Source: Bacteroides intestinalis
Lineage (GTDB): Bacteria; Bacteroidota; Bacteroidia; Bacteroidales; Bacteroidaceae
Length of the DNA stretch: 64,000 nucleotides
NCBI RefSeq assembly: GCF_902364365.1
Contig: NZ_CABJDN010000008.1
Coordinates: 300,542 to 364,541 of the forward strand
Direction of reading: 5' to 3'
The notes under the pieces were generated by a model. It was given only the letters and a program-made list of their open reading frames with translations. It was not told the origin of the DNA and ran no database searches. Each line of letters opens with the position of its first letter. Within the stretch, counting starts at the first letter, position 1. A program made the position numbers and the translations under genes. Of this stretch, positions 45,905 through 54,050 are shown piece after piece.

Positions 45905-46884
45905 TTGGGTAAAATAAAATTCTTAATACTACGAATAGATTTCAGAAAATCATAAGCAACTTTGTACATACGATAATGAAGAAAAAAAAGAAACAACCTA
46001 TTAGTTAATGGCATATAGGGGATTTTCCAAATAAAGGCATCATCATCAGGATAGGGCCAATTAAAATTCTTAAGTCGTTCTAGAGAAGAATGTGATGTTA
46101 TAGAGTATCGGGCATTCAAACGGAAAGTGATGAGAGGAAAAATGATATTTTTTATTTCAGCACTTCTTGAAGTAATTAGATTCGTTACTTCCACCATATT
46201 ACTTAAAGACTTATCACTCCGCACTTGCGTATAAGCATTCTCATTACATTGGTTATAGTGATAGCCAACAAAAGGAGTAAAAGATACCGTCTGAACGTAA
46301 TGAAGAGCCAACGTCATATTCATCAGCACATCTTCCCACATATTTATATCCGGCTTATATAATTCCGTAAGATTATTCAAAAGTAAGTTGCGTTTATAAA
46401 TCCTTATGCAAGAAAAGTTGGGAAGGATTCCATTTAACAAAGACAATAGATACCCTTCTTTTGTTGTTTCTGCCCTTAAGCTAGATTGCACTGTTTTTGA
46501 TTTATACTCCACATAATAATTGCAATAAGTTACATCACTATCAGTTTCGACTGCCCTATCATACATTTTCTCGTACATATTAGCTTCTACCCAGTCATCG
46601 GAATCGCAAAAAGCAATATATGTACCCTGTGCAGCTTTTATACCTGTAATCCTTGTAGTAGCCAATCCGAAATTTCGCTCGTGTTCCAATAATTTTATAT
46701 TACTTTTTAAAAACGAATATCTTTTGCAAATATTCTTCAAAATCTCCATACTGCAATCAGGAGTTTTATCATTAATAAAAATAAATTCCACATTTTGCAA
46801 AGTCTGTTCAAAAAGTGAAACAGCACAACGTTCAATATACCTTTCCACGTTATAAACGGGAATAATAACAGATAATTTATACAT
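45901..46884 (-). CDS. Glycosyltransferase family 2
   Basis: 327 aa GT-A enzyme. It starts LSVIIPVYNVERYIERC, continues with EFIFINDKTPDCS and holds the metal-binding motif in AFCDSDDWVE. It adds a sugar to the lipid-linked capsule unit in the cytoplasm. The C-terminal part is basic and probably membrane-associated. Overlaps both neighbours by a few bases. Confidence 0.9.
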   Translation of the reverse strand: MYKLSVIIPVYNVERYIERCAVSLFEQTLQNVEFIFINDKTPDCSMEILKNICKRYSFLKSNIKLLEHERNFGLATTRITGIKAAQGTYIAFCDSDDWVEANMYEKMYDRAVETDSDVTYCNYYVEYKSKTVQSSLRAETTKEGYLLSLLNGILPNFSCIRIYKRNLLLNNLTELYKPDINMWEDVLMNMTLALHYVQTVSFTPFVGYHYNQCNENAYTQVRSDKSLSNMVEVTNLITSRSAEIKNIIFPLITFRLNARYSITSHSSLERLKNFNWPYPDDDAFIWKIPYMPLTNRLFLFFLHYRMYKVAYDFLKSIRSIKNFILPK

Positions 46885-48340
46885 GAGAAATGCTACTTAT
46901 TAGTGAAGTTTTCTTGTAATTCCTAAATACAATATAGAAATAAATGAAAAGAGAAACCACATAGGGAGCCCACTGCATTGAAATGAATTCAAATAGATTA
47001 GCCCGAGGTATAAATGTAAATATAGTCAGAGCATGAAAGGCCCAAAAACGTCGTAAAAAATTTGAAGAGCGGAGATTATCATTTAAAAAGCAAGCTATAT
47101 ATCCTACGAAAATGCCACCTGTCACTTGAGCGAATTCCTTTCCCACGGCATACAGTTGAGCTACATACGAACTACCTAACCCCATACCTTCATAAAACAT
47201 ACTCTTATTGGCAATACTCGATATGTATTGTCCATACCATTTAAATTCATAGGCTTGCATTGTAAGCGCATCAATTGGAACCGGATCTTGGAGAGTGATT
47301 TTATTCCAATAATATTCAATCAGATAACGAATATGTCCAAATAAATCCCCAAAAGAATAATCAATTTGAGAATCATAGTCAATTGTAGTTACAATAACTG
47401 TAAGAGAAACCGCTTGAGTATAAAAAAAGTCAAAAAAAGATCTGAATATATCTCCAATATTTGAATCTGTACCTCCTCGTATATTACTCATCAGCATTGA
47501 AATGAAGAACAAAACAAACACCATACTTACAAGTACTTTCATTGGTAACTTTATTTTCCCCAAACGGTACAAATAAAACAATATAAAGACAATAGAAAGC
47601 ATGGCTAATCCACGCTGCCCAGTAGCTAATGACATAATTATATAAAAAAGAAGAGCTAATTTATCCCAAGCTCTCATCTTCCTTTCTCTACTTATGATGA
47701 TAAATAATGATATCTCATAAAATGTTTCCAAAAACATCATCAACAGATTACGATTAATATCATACCCTTCTTTAAACAAAGCATAATAACCATCAGACAA
47801 CATTGCAAAGAATATCTGATAAGAAAAATATGCCTTAGCAATAAATCCGATAACAAGCATTGTATAAACTACTCGATCGGACAAAGTATCAGTCTTTGTT
47901 AAGCAATTTATAGGATAATCAGTCCTCTTTCTATTTTTTTTACGTTGTCGCCACAACAGAGAGCCAAGGTTATAACTGAGTAAAGCTATTATTAGGTTTA
48001 GAATAGCCTCATTAAGGATATTTACAGAAACAGATCTGGATAGAAAAAAACCAAAATAGCATACATCCCATTCATCTGTAAATAAATCAAATAATAATCT
48101 ATTACCTAAAAAGAACACAAAGAATCCGATAAATAGATTATCGAAATTTTTCCATGTGCCATGAAAGTAAGTATGCATACATATTGATTCTACTACTACT
48201 AATAGAAATATCACTTCAAGAATTGTTTTCGCCTCAAAGGTATATACATCTAAATTGTAATAGCATACTCCGACTAACAAAAGTATACATGTCTGCAAAC
48301 AGACAGCTACCACATGCGCCCTATCAGATATTAGAACCAT
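46877..48340 (-). CDS. wzy: Oligosaccharide repeat-unit polymerase (Wzy-like)
   Basis: 487 aa with about eleven to twelve transmembrane segments and a large loop (about residues 300-400), the usual Wzy layout. Wzy proteins share little sequence, so the call rests on topology, size and place between flippase and transferase genes. It should polymerise repeat units on the periplasmic face. No other polymerase candidate is in the locus. Confidence 0.75.
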   Translation of the reverse strand: MVLISDRAHVVAVCLQTCILLLVGVCYYNLDVYTFEAKTILEVIFLLVVVESICMHTYFHGTWKNFDNLFIGFFVFFLGNRLLFDLFTDEWDVCYFGFFLSRSVSVNILNEAILNLIIALLSYNLGSLLWRQRKKNRKRTDYPINCLTKTDTLSDRVVYTMLVIGFIAKAYFSYQIFFAMLSDGYYALFKEGYDINRNLLMMFLETFYEISLFIIISRERKMRAWDKLALLFYIIMSLATGQRGLAMLSIVFILFYLYRLGKIKLPMKVLVSMVFVLFFISMLMSNIRGGTDSNIGDIFRSFFDFFYTQAVSLTVIVTTIDYDSQIDYSFGDLFGHIRYLIEYYWNKITLQDPVPIDALTMQAYEFKWYGQYISSIANKSMFYEGMGLGSSYVAQLYAVGKEFAQVTGGIFVGYIACFLNDNLRSSNFLRRFWAFHALTIFTFIPRANLFEFISMQWAPYVVSLFIYFYIVFRNYKKTSLISSISHV

Positions 48341-48353
48341 CTACAAATACTTA

Positions 48354-49508
48354 CTATATCAGGAGTTCAATAAACTCTCTCACACAACCTTCCCCACCTT
48401 TCTTTTTCATCTGATAGATGCCATCTATTCCTTTCACCATCTCACAAGCATCTGCCGGACAAGCCCTAATACCTACTGCACTTAACAATTCATAGCAGTT
48501 TCTATCATCACCAATATAGGCAACCTCATTGAGTAAGATTCCTTCTTTATCGCAAATGTCTTTTGCTGCTTCTAATTTTCCTCCATCACGTTTACCTTGA
48601 ATCAGAAAATCAATTTTCAGTTTTTTAGCCCTATTTGCAACGATATGAGTATTTTCACTCGTAATAATACCTGTCTTAATACCTGATTCATGTAGAAGTT
48701 GAAAGCCCATGCCATCACGTGTATTAAACTTTTTCAGCTCATCTCCCAATTCAGAATAATACATACCACTATCTGTAAGCGTTCCGTCCACATCGCTGAT
48801 AAACAGTTTTATCTTCTTGGAGAGTTTCTCAACTTTTGAAAGGATATGTTTTCGCATCAGATTCTCTAATACAATCCAATCATCAGGTTCATCAATCTCC
48901 GTCGCTGTATACTCAGGCATTTCATAAATACCTATATGACCACTCAAACGGTTCTTATTTTCGAGGATATTTTTTACCGTATTGATATAGAATGCACCAT
49001 TCTCCATCAACATACCAGCAAAATCCTGACGACGAGGTCGATTGCAATAGTCATAATTCAGACTGGTGCCATCCTCATTCCAGAAAAAGCGGAAGTTACG
49101 CACACAAGTAAGCAAGGAATCGTATTCTTTTTGAGAATAAAGAGTTAGTGCTTCAGTGAAATGTTTAGACTCCGTCAAAGGTGAAGTAGCTTGCACGAGC
49201 ATAAAAACATTTGTCTCATTAAGATGAGCATAATTTATGTACTCCAACATAACACTTTCTGTACTAGCCGTATCGCAAGCATTCTCAGCAGAGCGACGAT
49301 AAATAGTTGTTTTTTTATATGACTGAGAAAGTATCACATTCTCTATTTCATAGCTATCAGTAGCTATGACAATTTCATCAACCAACGGACAGTTTTCCAA
49401 AGCTTCAATATTCCAACAGACCAATGGTTTACCACAAAAAGACTTTATGTTTTTAAAAGGAATAGATTTACTCCCTCCTCTTACAGGTATAAATGCAATA
49501 GTTTTCAT
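48354..49508 (-). CDS. Bifunctional nonulosonate cytidylyltransferase / HAD 9-phosphate phosphatase
   Basis: 384 aa fusion. Residues 1-225 are an acylneuraminate cytidylyltransferase (IPVRGGSKSIPFKN, YRRSAENACDTAST, VQATSPL). Residues about 235-384 are a KDO8P-phosphatase-like HAD domain with nucleophile Asp239 and Asp241 (DVDGTLTDSG) and GDDRNC. Glu285 and Lys296 lie 46 and 57 residues after the nucleophile, the same offsets as the Glu56/Lys67 that, as I recall, mark KDN-9-phosphate phosphatase (BT1713, nucleophile Asp10) rather than KDO8P phosphatase. The fusion should therefore dephosphorylate a 9-phosphate sialic-type acid and make its CMP form. This is the layout of vertebrate CMAS. Confidence 0.85.
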   Translation of the reverse strand: MKTIAFIPVRGGSKSIPFKNIKSFCGKPLVCWNIEALENCPLVDEIVIATDSYEIENVILSQSYKKTTIYRRSAENACDTASTESVMLEYINYAHLNETNVFMLVQATSPLTESKHFTEALTLYSQKEYDSLLTCVRNFRFFWNEDGTSLNYDYCNRPRRQDFAGMLMENGAFYINTVKNILENKNRLSGHIGIYEMPEYTATEIDEPDDWIVLENLMRKHILSKVEKLSKKIKLFISDVDGTLTDSGMYYSELGDELKKFNTRDGMGFQLLHESGIKTGIITSENTHIVANRAKKLKIDFLIQGKRDGGKLEAAKDICDKEGILLNEVAYIGDDRNCYELLSAVGIRACPADACEMVKGIDGIYQMKKKGGEGCVREFIELLI

Positions 49509-49731
49509 TTGACATTATAATTAAACTGCTTTCCAAACAAGAAAAAAGCTACATATCGATTCTTTTTCATGAATTTAGCGAGTATTATGTATAATACCAC
49601 AATGCAGAAAAAGAAAGTTGGAGCAAAAAACTCTCTCTTCTTATTATAGTTGTTGCAAAAAAGCCACTTATCATCATAAATAGTGATAAGCTTACGAACA
49701 TTAATCCAACAACCTTACCATTATTTACCAT
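49505..49731 (-). pseudogene. Small membrane-protein ORF filling the neuB to cytidylyltransferase gap, apparently frameshifted
   Basis: An ATG at 49731 overlaps the neuB stop (reading MVNNGKVVG..., 48 codons, ending 49585). In another frame, 49505-49714 is open (69 codons) with a plausible sequence, ...CWINVRKLITIYDDK... then a hydrophobic helix FFFCIVVLYIILAKF, and its TGA overlaps the next gene's ATG as ATGA. A single-base shift near 49715-49722 would join them into one gene of about 75 codons coupled at both ends. It could be broken, use a non-AUG start, or be two tiny ORFs. No family recognised. Confidence 0.4.
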
Positions 49732-50597
49732 TTAATCTGATTCTTTTTCAGTTTATTGCGCTGTACCTCTTCAATATCAAGTACATCTTTTTCTTTATAC
49801 ATAAGGGCTTTTGCTACAGCACGACAATCACGAGCCAATTTTCTAACCCCATCAGGTTCCAAAGAAGCAGCATGATCCGTTCCTTTCCAGGTACGATCCA
49901 AGGTATAGTGGCGCTCTATCCATTCGGCACCCAAAGCCACAGCGGCTGAATCTACAGCTATGCCTAAATGATGACCGGAAAAACCTATAGCTTTCACGCG
50001 ATTAGAATATAGTTCACGTAAACGAGACAACTCAAGTAAACAAATATCTTCAAATGGAACTGGATAACCTGAAGTACAATCATATATGATGAGATCTTTG
50101 TTACGCCCCTTTCTTTCAAAAAAAGCAATAATTCGTTCCTCTTCCTCGCGTGTTGTCATACCAAAAGAAAGGTGTATTTCGCCTCCAAAATTATCACACA
50201 AGTATTCCAATAATCCTTTGTTCAGATTACAAGCAGAAGGAACCTTTATTAAACTAGGATGTAATGTACATATTTCTTTAGCAGATGTAATATCCCAGAC
50301 AGAAGTAGAATACTCTATTCCAAACTCGTTGCACCACTCTTGCAATTGAGAATGTTGCTCTAATGAGAATTCCAAGAATTCTCTATGTGCACCATAAGTT
50401 GGACCATAGGAATTTCCTGGATGGGGATGTGGGGCATTGTATTCTTCAGAAGTCAACAATTCCTTATTACATCTTTTCTGGAACTTTACCACATCAGCTT
50501 TACAATAAGTAGCTGCAGTCATAATCATCTCTTTAGCAATTTCCATATCGCCCTTATGATTACAGCCTATTTCTGCAATAATTTTAGGTGCTTTCAT
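49725..50597 (-). CDS. neuB: Nonulosonic acid (sialic-type) synthase, NeuB family without SAF domain
   Basis: 290 aa. The TIM-barrel domain is complete: IIAEIGCNHKGDMEIAKEMI, ADVVKFQKR, STSVWDITSAKE, GFSGHHLGIAVDSAAVALGAEWIERHYTLDRT (metal ligands). Usual NeuB proteins are about 340-350 aa and end in a SAF/antifreeze-like domain that closes the active site of the partner subunit. That domain is absent. The enzyme condenses phosphoenolpyruvate with a mannose- or ManNAc-type sugar or its 6-phosphate. With a 9-phosphatase domain next door, the phosphorylated route is the better guess. Confidence 0.85.
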   Translation of the reverse strand: MKAPKIIAEIGCNHKGDMEIAKEMIMTAATYCKADVVKFQKRCNKELLTSEEYNAPHPHPGNSYGPTYGAHREFLEFSLEQHSQLQEWCNEFGIEYSTSVWDITSAKEICTLHPSLIKVPSACNLNKGLLEYLCDNFGGEIHLSFGMTTREEEERIIAFFERKGRNKDLIIYDCTSGYPVPFEDICLLELSRLRELYSNRVKAIGFSGHHLGIAVDSAAVALGAEWIERHYTLDRTWKGTDHAASLEPDGVRKLARDCRAVAKALMYKEKDVLDIEEVQRNKLKKNQIKW

Positions 50598-50624
50598 TGA
50601 AATAATATTTTTAATGAGTATTTA

Positions 50625-52145
50625 TTATAAATGAAGTTTATCACGGAGTAATCGGATACAAAATGACTTCTCAATATTGTCTAAGCCAATGAGCCAAACT
50701 ATGAACGGAATTAGAAATATAGAAAGTAAACATGTACACAAAACTCTATATAATGAAGGTGACATTAGCGTCGAAATGCTATATATGCACAAAAAAGCTA
50801 CTCCAAACACAAGACAAAGTTTAATAATTACTTGCTTTATGTATTTATTAAGTTCCAATTGAATTTCGACTTTTGCCTGCCAAAGAATTGATCCTGCATA
50901 TAAAACTGAAAGCAAAATGGAGACAAAGTATGGCACCAGTGGAACATCACCCAAGATTCTCAAAAGCCAATAGGTAATAGGTATATTGCAAAGCAAAATA
51001 GTACTGGAATATAATTGATATCTCTTAATTTTATTCGCTGCTTGAAAAGCTGCTATAATCTGGTTCACCTGAGTCTCTATAAGCATAGATATAATCATTA
51101 ATATAGAGATTTCCACAGTATATTGAGGGACATCACCCAACCATAACATTAATATGGTATTCATTTCAATAATGAGAGGGATACTGATTAACATTAATAA
51201 GTAAAAAGCCAACTTAGCACTGCGAAATACCAAATTCCACATTTCTACTGTATCGCCTACTGCGTAAAACTTTGTAATCTGAGGGCGAGTAGCCATATAA
51301 AGATTATTAACAAATTGCATTAATACTCCATATATCTGCTGAGCAATGGAATGAGCAGCATTCAGAATAGTTCCAAAAAACAAATTTAGCAGTACATTCA
51401 AGCCTTGCTGCCTCGATATGATTGCCAAAGACCCCACAACATTCCACCCTGAATAAGTCAGCAACTCTTTTCCTGTCTTAGAACTCCATGAGAAACTATA
51501 ATTCTTACACTCTGCAAACTGAAATCTACAATACAACCAATATACGGCCTGAACTAATACCGCAACTACAAATATTAAAATCGCATAAACAATTAACTTA
51601 TCCTTTAAGATGTATTGTAAAGCTATTGCTACACCTAATTTTAATACACATTCTAAAATACTAAGATAAGCAAAAAGAGACATCCTTTCGTGCGCTATCA
51701 CAGTAGCCATATAAGGAATAACCATCAGATTAATAACGAAAGCCAATAACGAAAATTGATAACACCAATTAGCTGCTATAAGTCTATCTGCCGGAATATT
51801 CATTTGGTAATTTAAAAACCATATCCCCCCTATTTCCAATACAATAAAAGAAATTATAGCAAATACAATATATATACTAACAGTTGTATCAAATGTTCGT
51901 TTAAGTAGCTTAATATCCCTTTTACCTAAGGCATAGGCTATAAATCTTTGCGAACCCGAAGAAAGAGAACCACCGATAAAGGAGAACATCGCTACTATTC
52001 CCCCCACTACATAATAAAGACCGTAATCAGATGCACCAAGAGTCCTTAAAACTATAGGTACTGTATATAGTTGTACTATAATCAACAGAAACATTCTAAA
52101 GTACAACAGAAGAGTATTCTTGGCAATTCTCGTATTAGTACTCAC
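50625..52145 (-). CDS. wzx: Polysaccharide flippase (Wzx, MOP superfamily)
   Basis: 506 aa with about fourteen transmembrane segments. The N-terminal RIAKNTLLLYFRMFLLIIVQLYTVPIVLRTLGASDYGLYYVVGGIVAM is the typical start of polysaccharide exporters in this superfamily. It moves the lipid-linked repeat unit across the inner membrane. First structural gene after the two regulators. Confidence 0.9.
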   Translation of the reverse strand: MSTNTRIAKNTLLLYFRMFLLIIVQLYTVPIVLRTLGASDYGLYYVVGGIVAMFSFIGGSLSSGSQRFIAYALGKRDIKLLKRTFDTTVSIYIVFAIISFIVLEIGGIWFLNYQMNIPADRLIAANWCYQFSLLAFVINLMVIPYMATVIAHERMSLFAYLSILECVLKLGVAIALQYILKDKLIVYAILIFVVAVLVQAVYWLYCRFQFAECKNYSFSWSSKTGKELLTYSGWNVVGSLAIISRQQGLNVLLNLFFGTILNAAHSIAQQIYGVLMQFVNNLYMATRPQITKFYAVGDTVEMWNLVFRSAKLAFYLLMLISIPLIIEMNTILMLWLGDVPQYTVEISILMIISMLIETQVNQIIAAFQAANKIKRYQLYSSTILLCNIPITYWLLRILGDVPLVPYFVSILLSVLYAGSILWQAKVEIQLELNKYIKQVIIKLCLVFGVAFLCIYSISTLMSPSLYRVLCTCLLSIFLIPFIVWLIGLDNIEKSFCIRLLRDKLHL

Positions 52146-52262
52146 TACAAGAAAAATTATGAAAGTCTATATACTCCGACATAAATACTATCTACGACAA
52201 TTGCAGAAATATGATTGGTGTATTTCACAAATCCACAATACTCCCCAAGCATATCATCACAA

Positions 52263-52282
52263 ATTCTATTTCCCAATAGAAT
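52263..52282. other. Short hairpin between upxZ and wzx
   Basis: ATTCTATT-tccc-AATAGAAT, 3 bp after the upxZ stop. AT-rich and without a T-run, so probably a weak transcript structure. Confidence 0.4.
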
Positions 52283-52284
52283 CA

Positions 52285-52761
52285 TTATCCTTTCACTTCC
52301 TCAAACGGATACGGATTTTCCTCAAAATTTTGCAATTCTTTAATAATTTCCAACTGTTCCGAAGTAAACTCTGCTTTATTCCAAGTATTAATAATTTCAT
52401 GAGCCTCCTTCGCTAAACTCTCATCATAAAACTCACTATAACAATACGTCAATAGCCTAACTTTTAACAACGAAGGAGAAAGTTTTGGAAGCACCTCCCA
52501 GCTACGATCCAACACATTCTGAACATATTCCTGCTTACTACCATTATCATAGATAGTAGCAGCAAAAGCTACCAACAAGCCAAGACAGAGTTCAGCCTCC
52601 TCCTCGACCGTAGTTCCACGAGTATTATAAAGTTCAATAGCTCGTTCGTAGACATCACGATTCAAACATGTAAATTGGTCCGCATAAACGGGGCTTCCAT
52701 CTAGCCCATAAGTTAGAAGATGATGGGCTAAAGAAAATAATGATGAAGAATTAGAATCCAT
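52285..52761 (-). CDS. upxZ: UpxZ family inhibitor of transcription antitermination
   Basis: 158 aa. The family start SSLFSLAHHLLTYGLDGSPVYADQFTCLNRDVYERA and the overall helical content match UpxZ. In Bacteroides fragilis UpxZ proteins block the UpxY antiterminators of other capsule loci, so that one capsule dominates. It is the second gene of the locus, directly after upxY. Confidence 0.92.
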   Translation of the reverse strand: MDSNSSSLFSLAHHLLTYGLDGSPVYADQFTCLNRDVYERAIELYNTRGTTVEEEAELCLGLLVAFAATIYDNGSKQEYVQNVLDRSWEVLPKLSPSLLKVRLLTYCYSEFYDESLAKEAHEIINTWNKAEFTSEQLEIIKELQNFEENPYPFEEVKG

Positions 52762-52812
52762 ATTATAAATTGTTTTATTTCAAAAAGAGAATTTCCCTTA
52801 ACAGACTTAAGA

Positions 52813-52858
52813 TGATAATAGTATTATCAACCAATAGCTACTATCAATACTATTATCA
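52813..52858 (-). other. 13-bp stem-loop between upxY and upxZ
   Basis: TGATAATAGTATT (52813-52825) pairs exactly with AATACTATTATCA (52846-52858). The right arm includes the upxY stop codon. The fold could influence upxZ translation or the link between the two genes. Confidence 0.6.
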
Positions 52859-53428
52859 ATCAATAGCCACCGGTTCAACAAGTGAAGGCGGTATAAAAGT
52901 AGTAGCAATAGCCATGACACCTTCAATATTAACGACCACACGGCGATCATGCCTGATGCGAACAAACTCGCCGATAACGCCTTTAAAGACACCATCTGTG
53001 ATACGAACTTTCTGACCTTTCACCAGGTTCAATTCAGCTGACTCAATATAAAGAACTGCTTCGTCGTAACTACCCGCCACGAGAATAAAGTTACGCATCT
53101 GCGCATCAGGAATAACGACCGGACGACAATATTCACGATTCATAATGAAACGTATAGGCATTTTTCCCTCGAGTTCATCCTTCAAAGCATCTATACGCTT
53201 ACGAGTAGAATGAATAAAGACAAGATTATGTATGGCAGGAACCAACTTACGTACACGCTTACCACCTTTCATTACTATTCCATAACGCATAGGGATAAAA
53301 CTCTCTATGTTTTCCTCGTCCAAAATAGCTTTCAAAGCCAATTCACGACTATAGGAAACACGAACAGCAAACCAGTGGAGTAATTGAGAGTTAGGAGTAG
53401 AAAGTTGAGAGTCAGCACTTTCGTTCAT
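52856..53428 (-). CDS. upxY: UpxY family capsule-specific transcription antiterminator (NusG-like)
   Basis: 190 aa. The NusG N-terminal domain starts at HWFAVRVSYSRELALKAIL, and the KOW-like C-terminal part is KGQKVRITDGVFKGVIGEFVRIRHDRRVVVNIEG. UpxY binds the polymerase in the 5' leader of its own operon and prevents early termination of the long capsule transcript. About 18 residues before HWF are extra and are encoded by a CTCTCAAC-type repeat. The 5' leader carries hairpins and the upstream promoter segment is invertible. Confidence 0.93.
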   Translation of the reverse strand: MNESADSQLSTPNSQLLHWFAVRVSYSRELALKAILDEENIESFIPMRYGIVMKGGKRVRKLVPAIHNLVFIHSTRKRIDALKDELEGKMPIRFIMNREYCRPVVIPDAQMRNFILVAGSYDEAVLYIESAELNLVKGQKVRITDGVFKGVIGEFVRIRHDRRVVVNIEGVMAIATTFIPPSLVEPVAID

Positions 53429-53436
53429 GAAATTTT

Positions 53437-53499
53437 CGCGAAGTTACTTCGCGTCAGGATATTTTTTAGGGACACCGGAGTAGTGAAATACCTACCGGT
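53437..53499 (-). promoter_or_regulatory. Structured 5' leader of upxY
   Basis: CGCGAAGT-t-ACTTCGCG (53437-53453) lies 8 bp upstream of the upxY ATG. A second imperfect hairpin ACCGG-ag-TAG...CTA-CCGGT lies at 53473-53499. UpxY antiterminators act on their leader RNA, and these may be part of the recognised or attenuating structure. Confidence 0.5.
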
Positions 53500-53663
53500 C
53501 AAGTTATGTAATGCGATTATTTTAAGTAGCCTAACTTGCATTCATTTTATTCCAGCGCTTCCTACCGTCGCGGAAAAAGAAGCAATGAAACAGTTATGTG
53601 GAACTTTTTATAGATAAAAAGCTATAAACGAATAGATTAGAAAGAAAAATCGTTTTTTAATCG

Positions 53664-53866
53664 TTCGTTTAATATGTGTAAATATTTACGAAAGAGGAGT
53701 CGTTATCAGGATAATAATCTGAATAGATATTAATGATATTTATTTTGAGAATAATAACTTGTTTATTAGGTATTTATAGAAATAGAAAAGTGCTCGTAAG
53801 ATTATTTTTATTAAACATCTTGCACATTCCAAAAATACCTTTTATCTTTGCGCCATTAAACGAACG
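53664..53866. promoter_or_regulatory. Predicted invertible capsule promoter segment, present orientation OFF
   Basis: CGTTCGTTTAAT (53664-53675) is repeated inverted as ATTAAACGAACG (53855-53866). The right copy read on the minus strand contains AAACGTTCGT, a full match to the ARACGTWCGT motif I recall for Mpi-dependent inversions. The left copy is AATCGTTCGT (9 of 10). Inside the segment TTG (53820-53822), a 20-bp spacer and TATCTTTG (53843-53850) form a strong plus-strand promoter, aimed away from upxY. Inversion would point it at upxY with a leader of about 240 nt. Confidence 0.8.
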
Positions 53867-54050
53867 TTTTTTGCACACCCACAAAACAAGAATCTATCCC
53901 CCTATATACCAACCTATTAAGCAACATAGAGAAAAGTTTCAAATTCACATTAATCCCGATATTCTTGCCCATTCTTCTTTTTACACTTACCTTCGCAACT
54001 TACAACATATTTTTCCATCACTAATTCCAACATTAAAAAACATCTGAAAT

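Noticed and set aside
49725..50597. neuB as a truncated pseudogene because of its short length
   Set aside because: The TIM barrel and all catalytic motifs are complete and it ends cleanly. The missing part is a separate domain, so an active SAF-less enzyme is possible.
53830..53837. TATTTTTG on the minus strand as a capsule-directed promoter in the present orientation
   Set aside because: No TTG at -33 spacing, and it lies within the strong opposite-strand promoter, so it is weaker evidence than the plus-strand match.
53733..54047. 104-codon ORF upstream of the frameshifted gene
   Set aside because: It starts inside the invertible segment before the promoter's predicted start site and has no coding-like composition.
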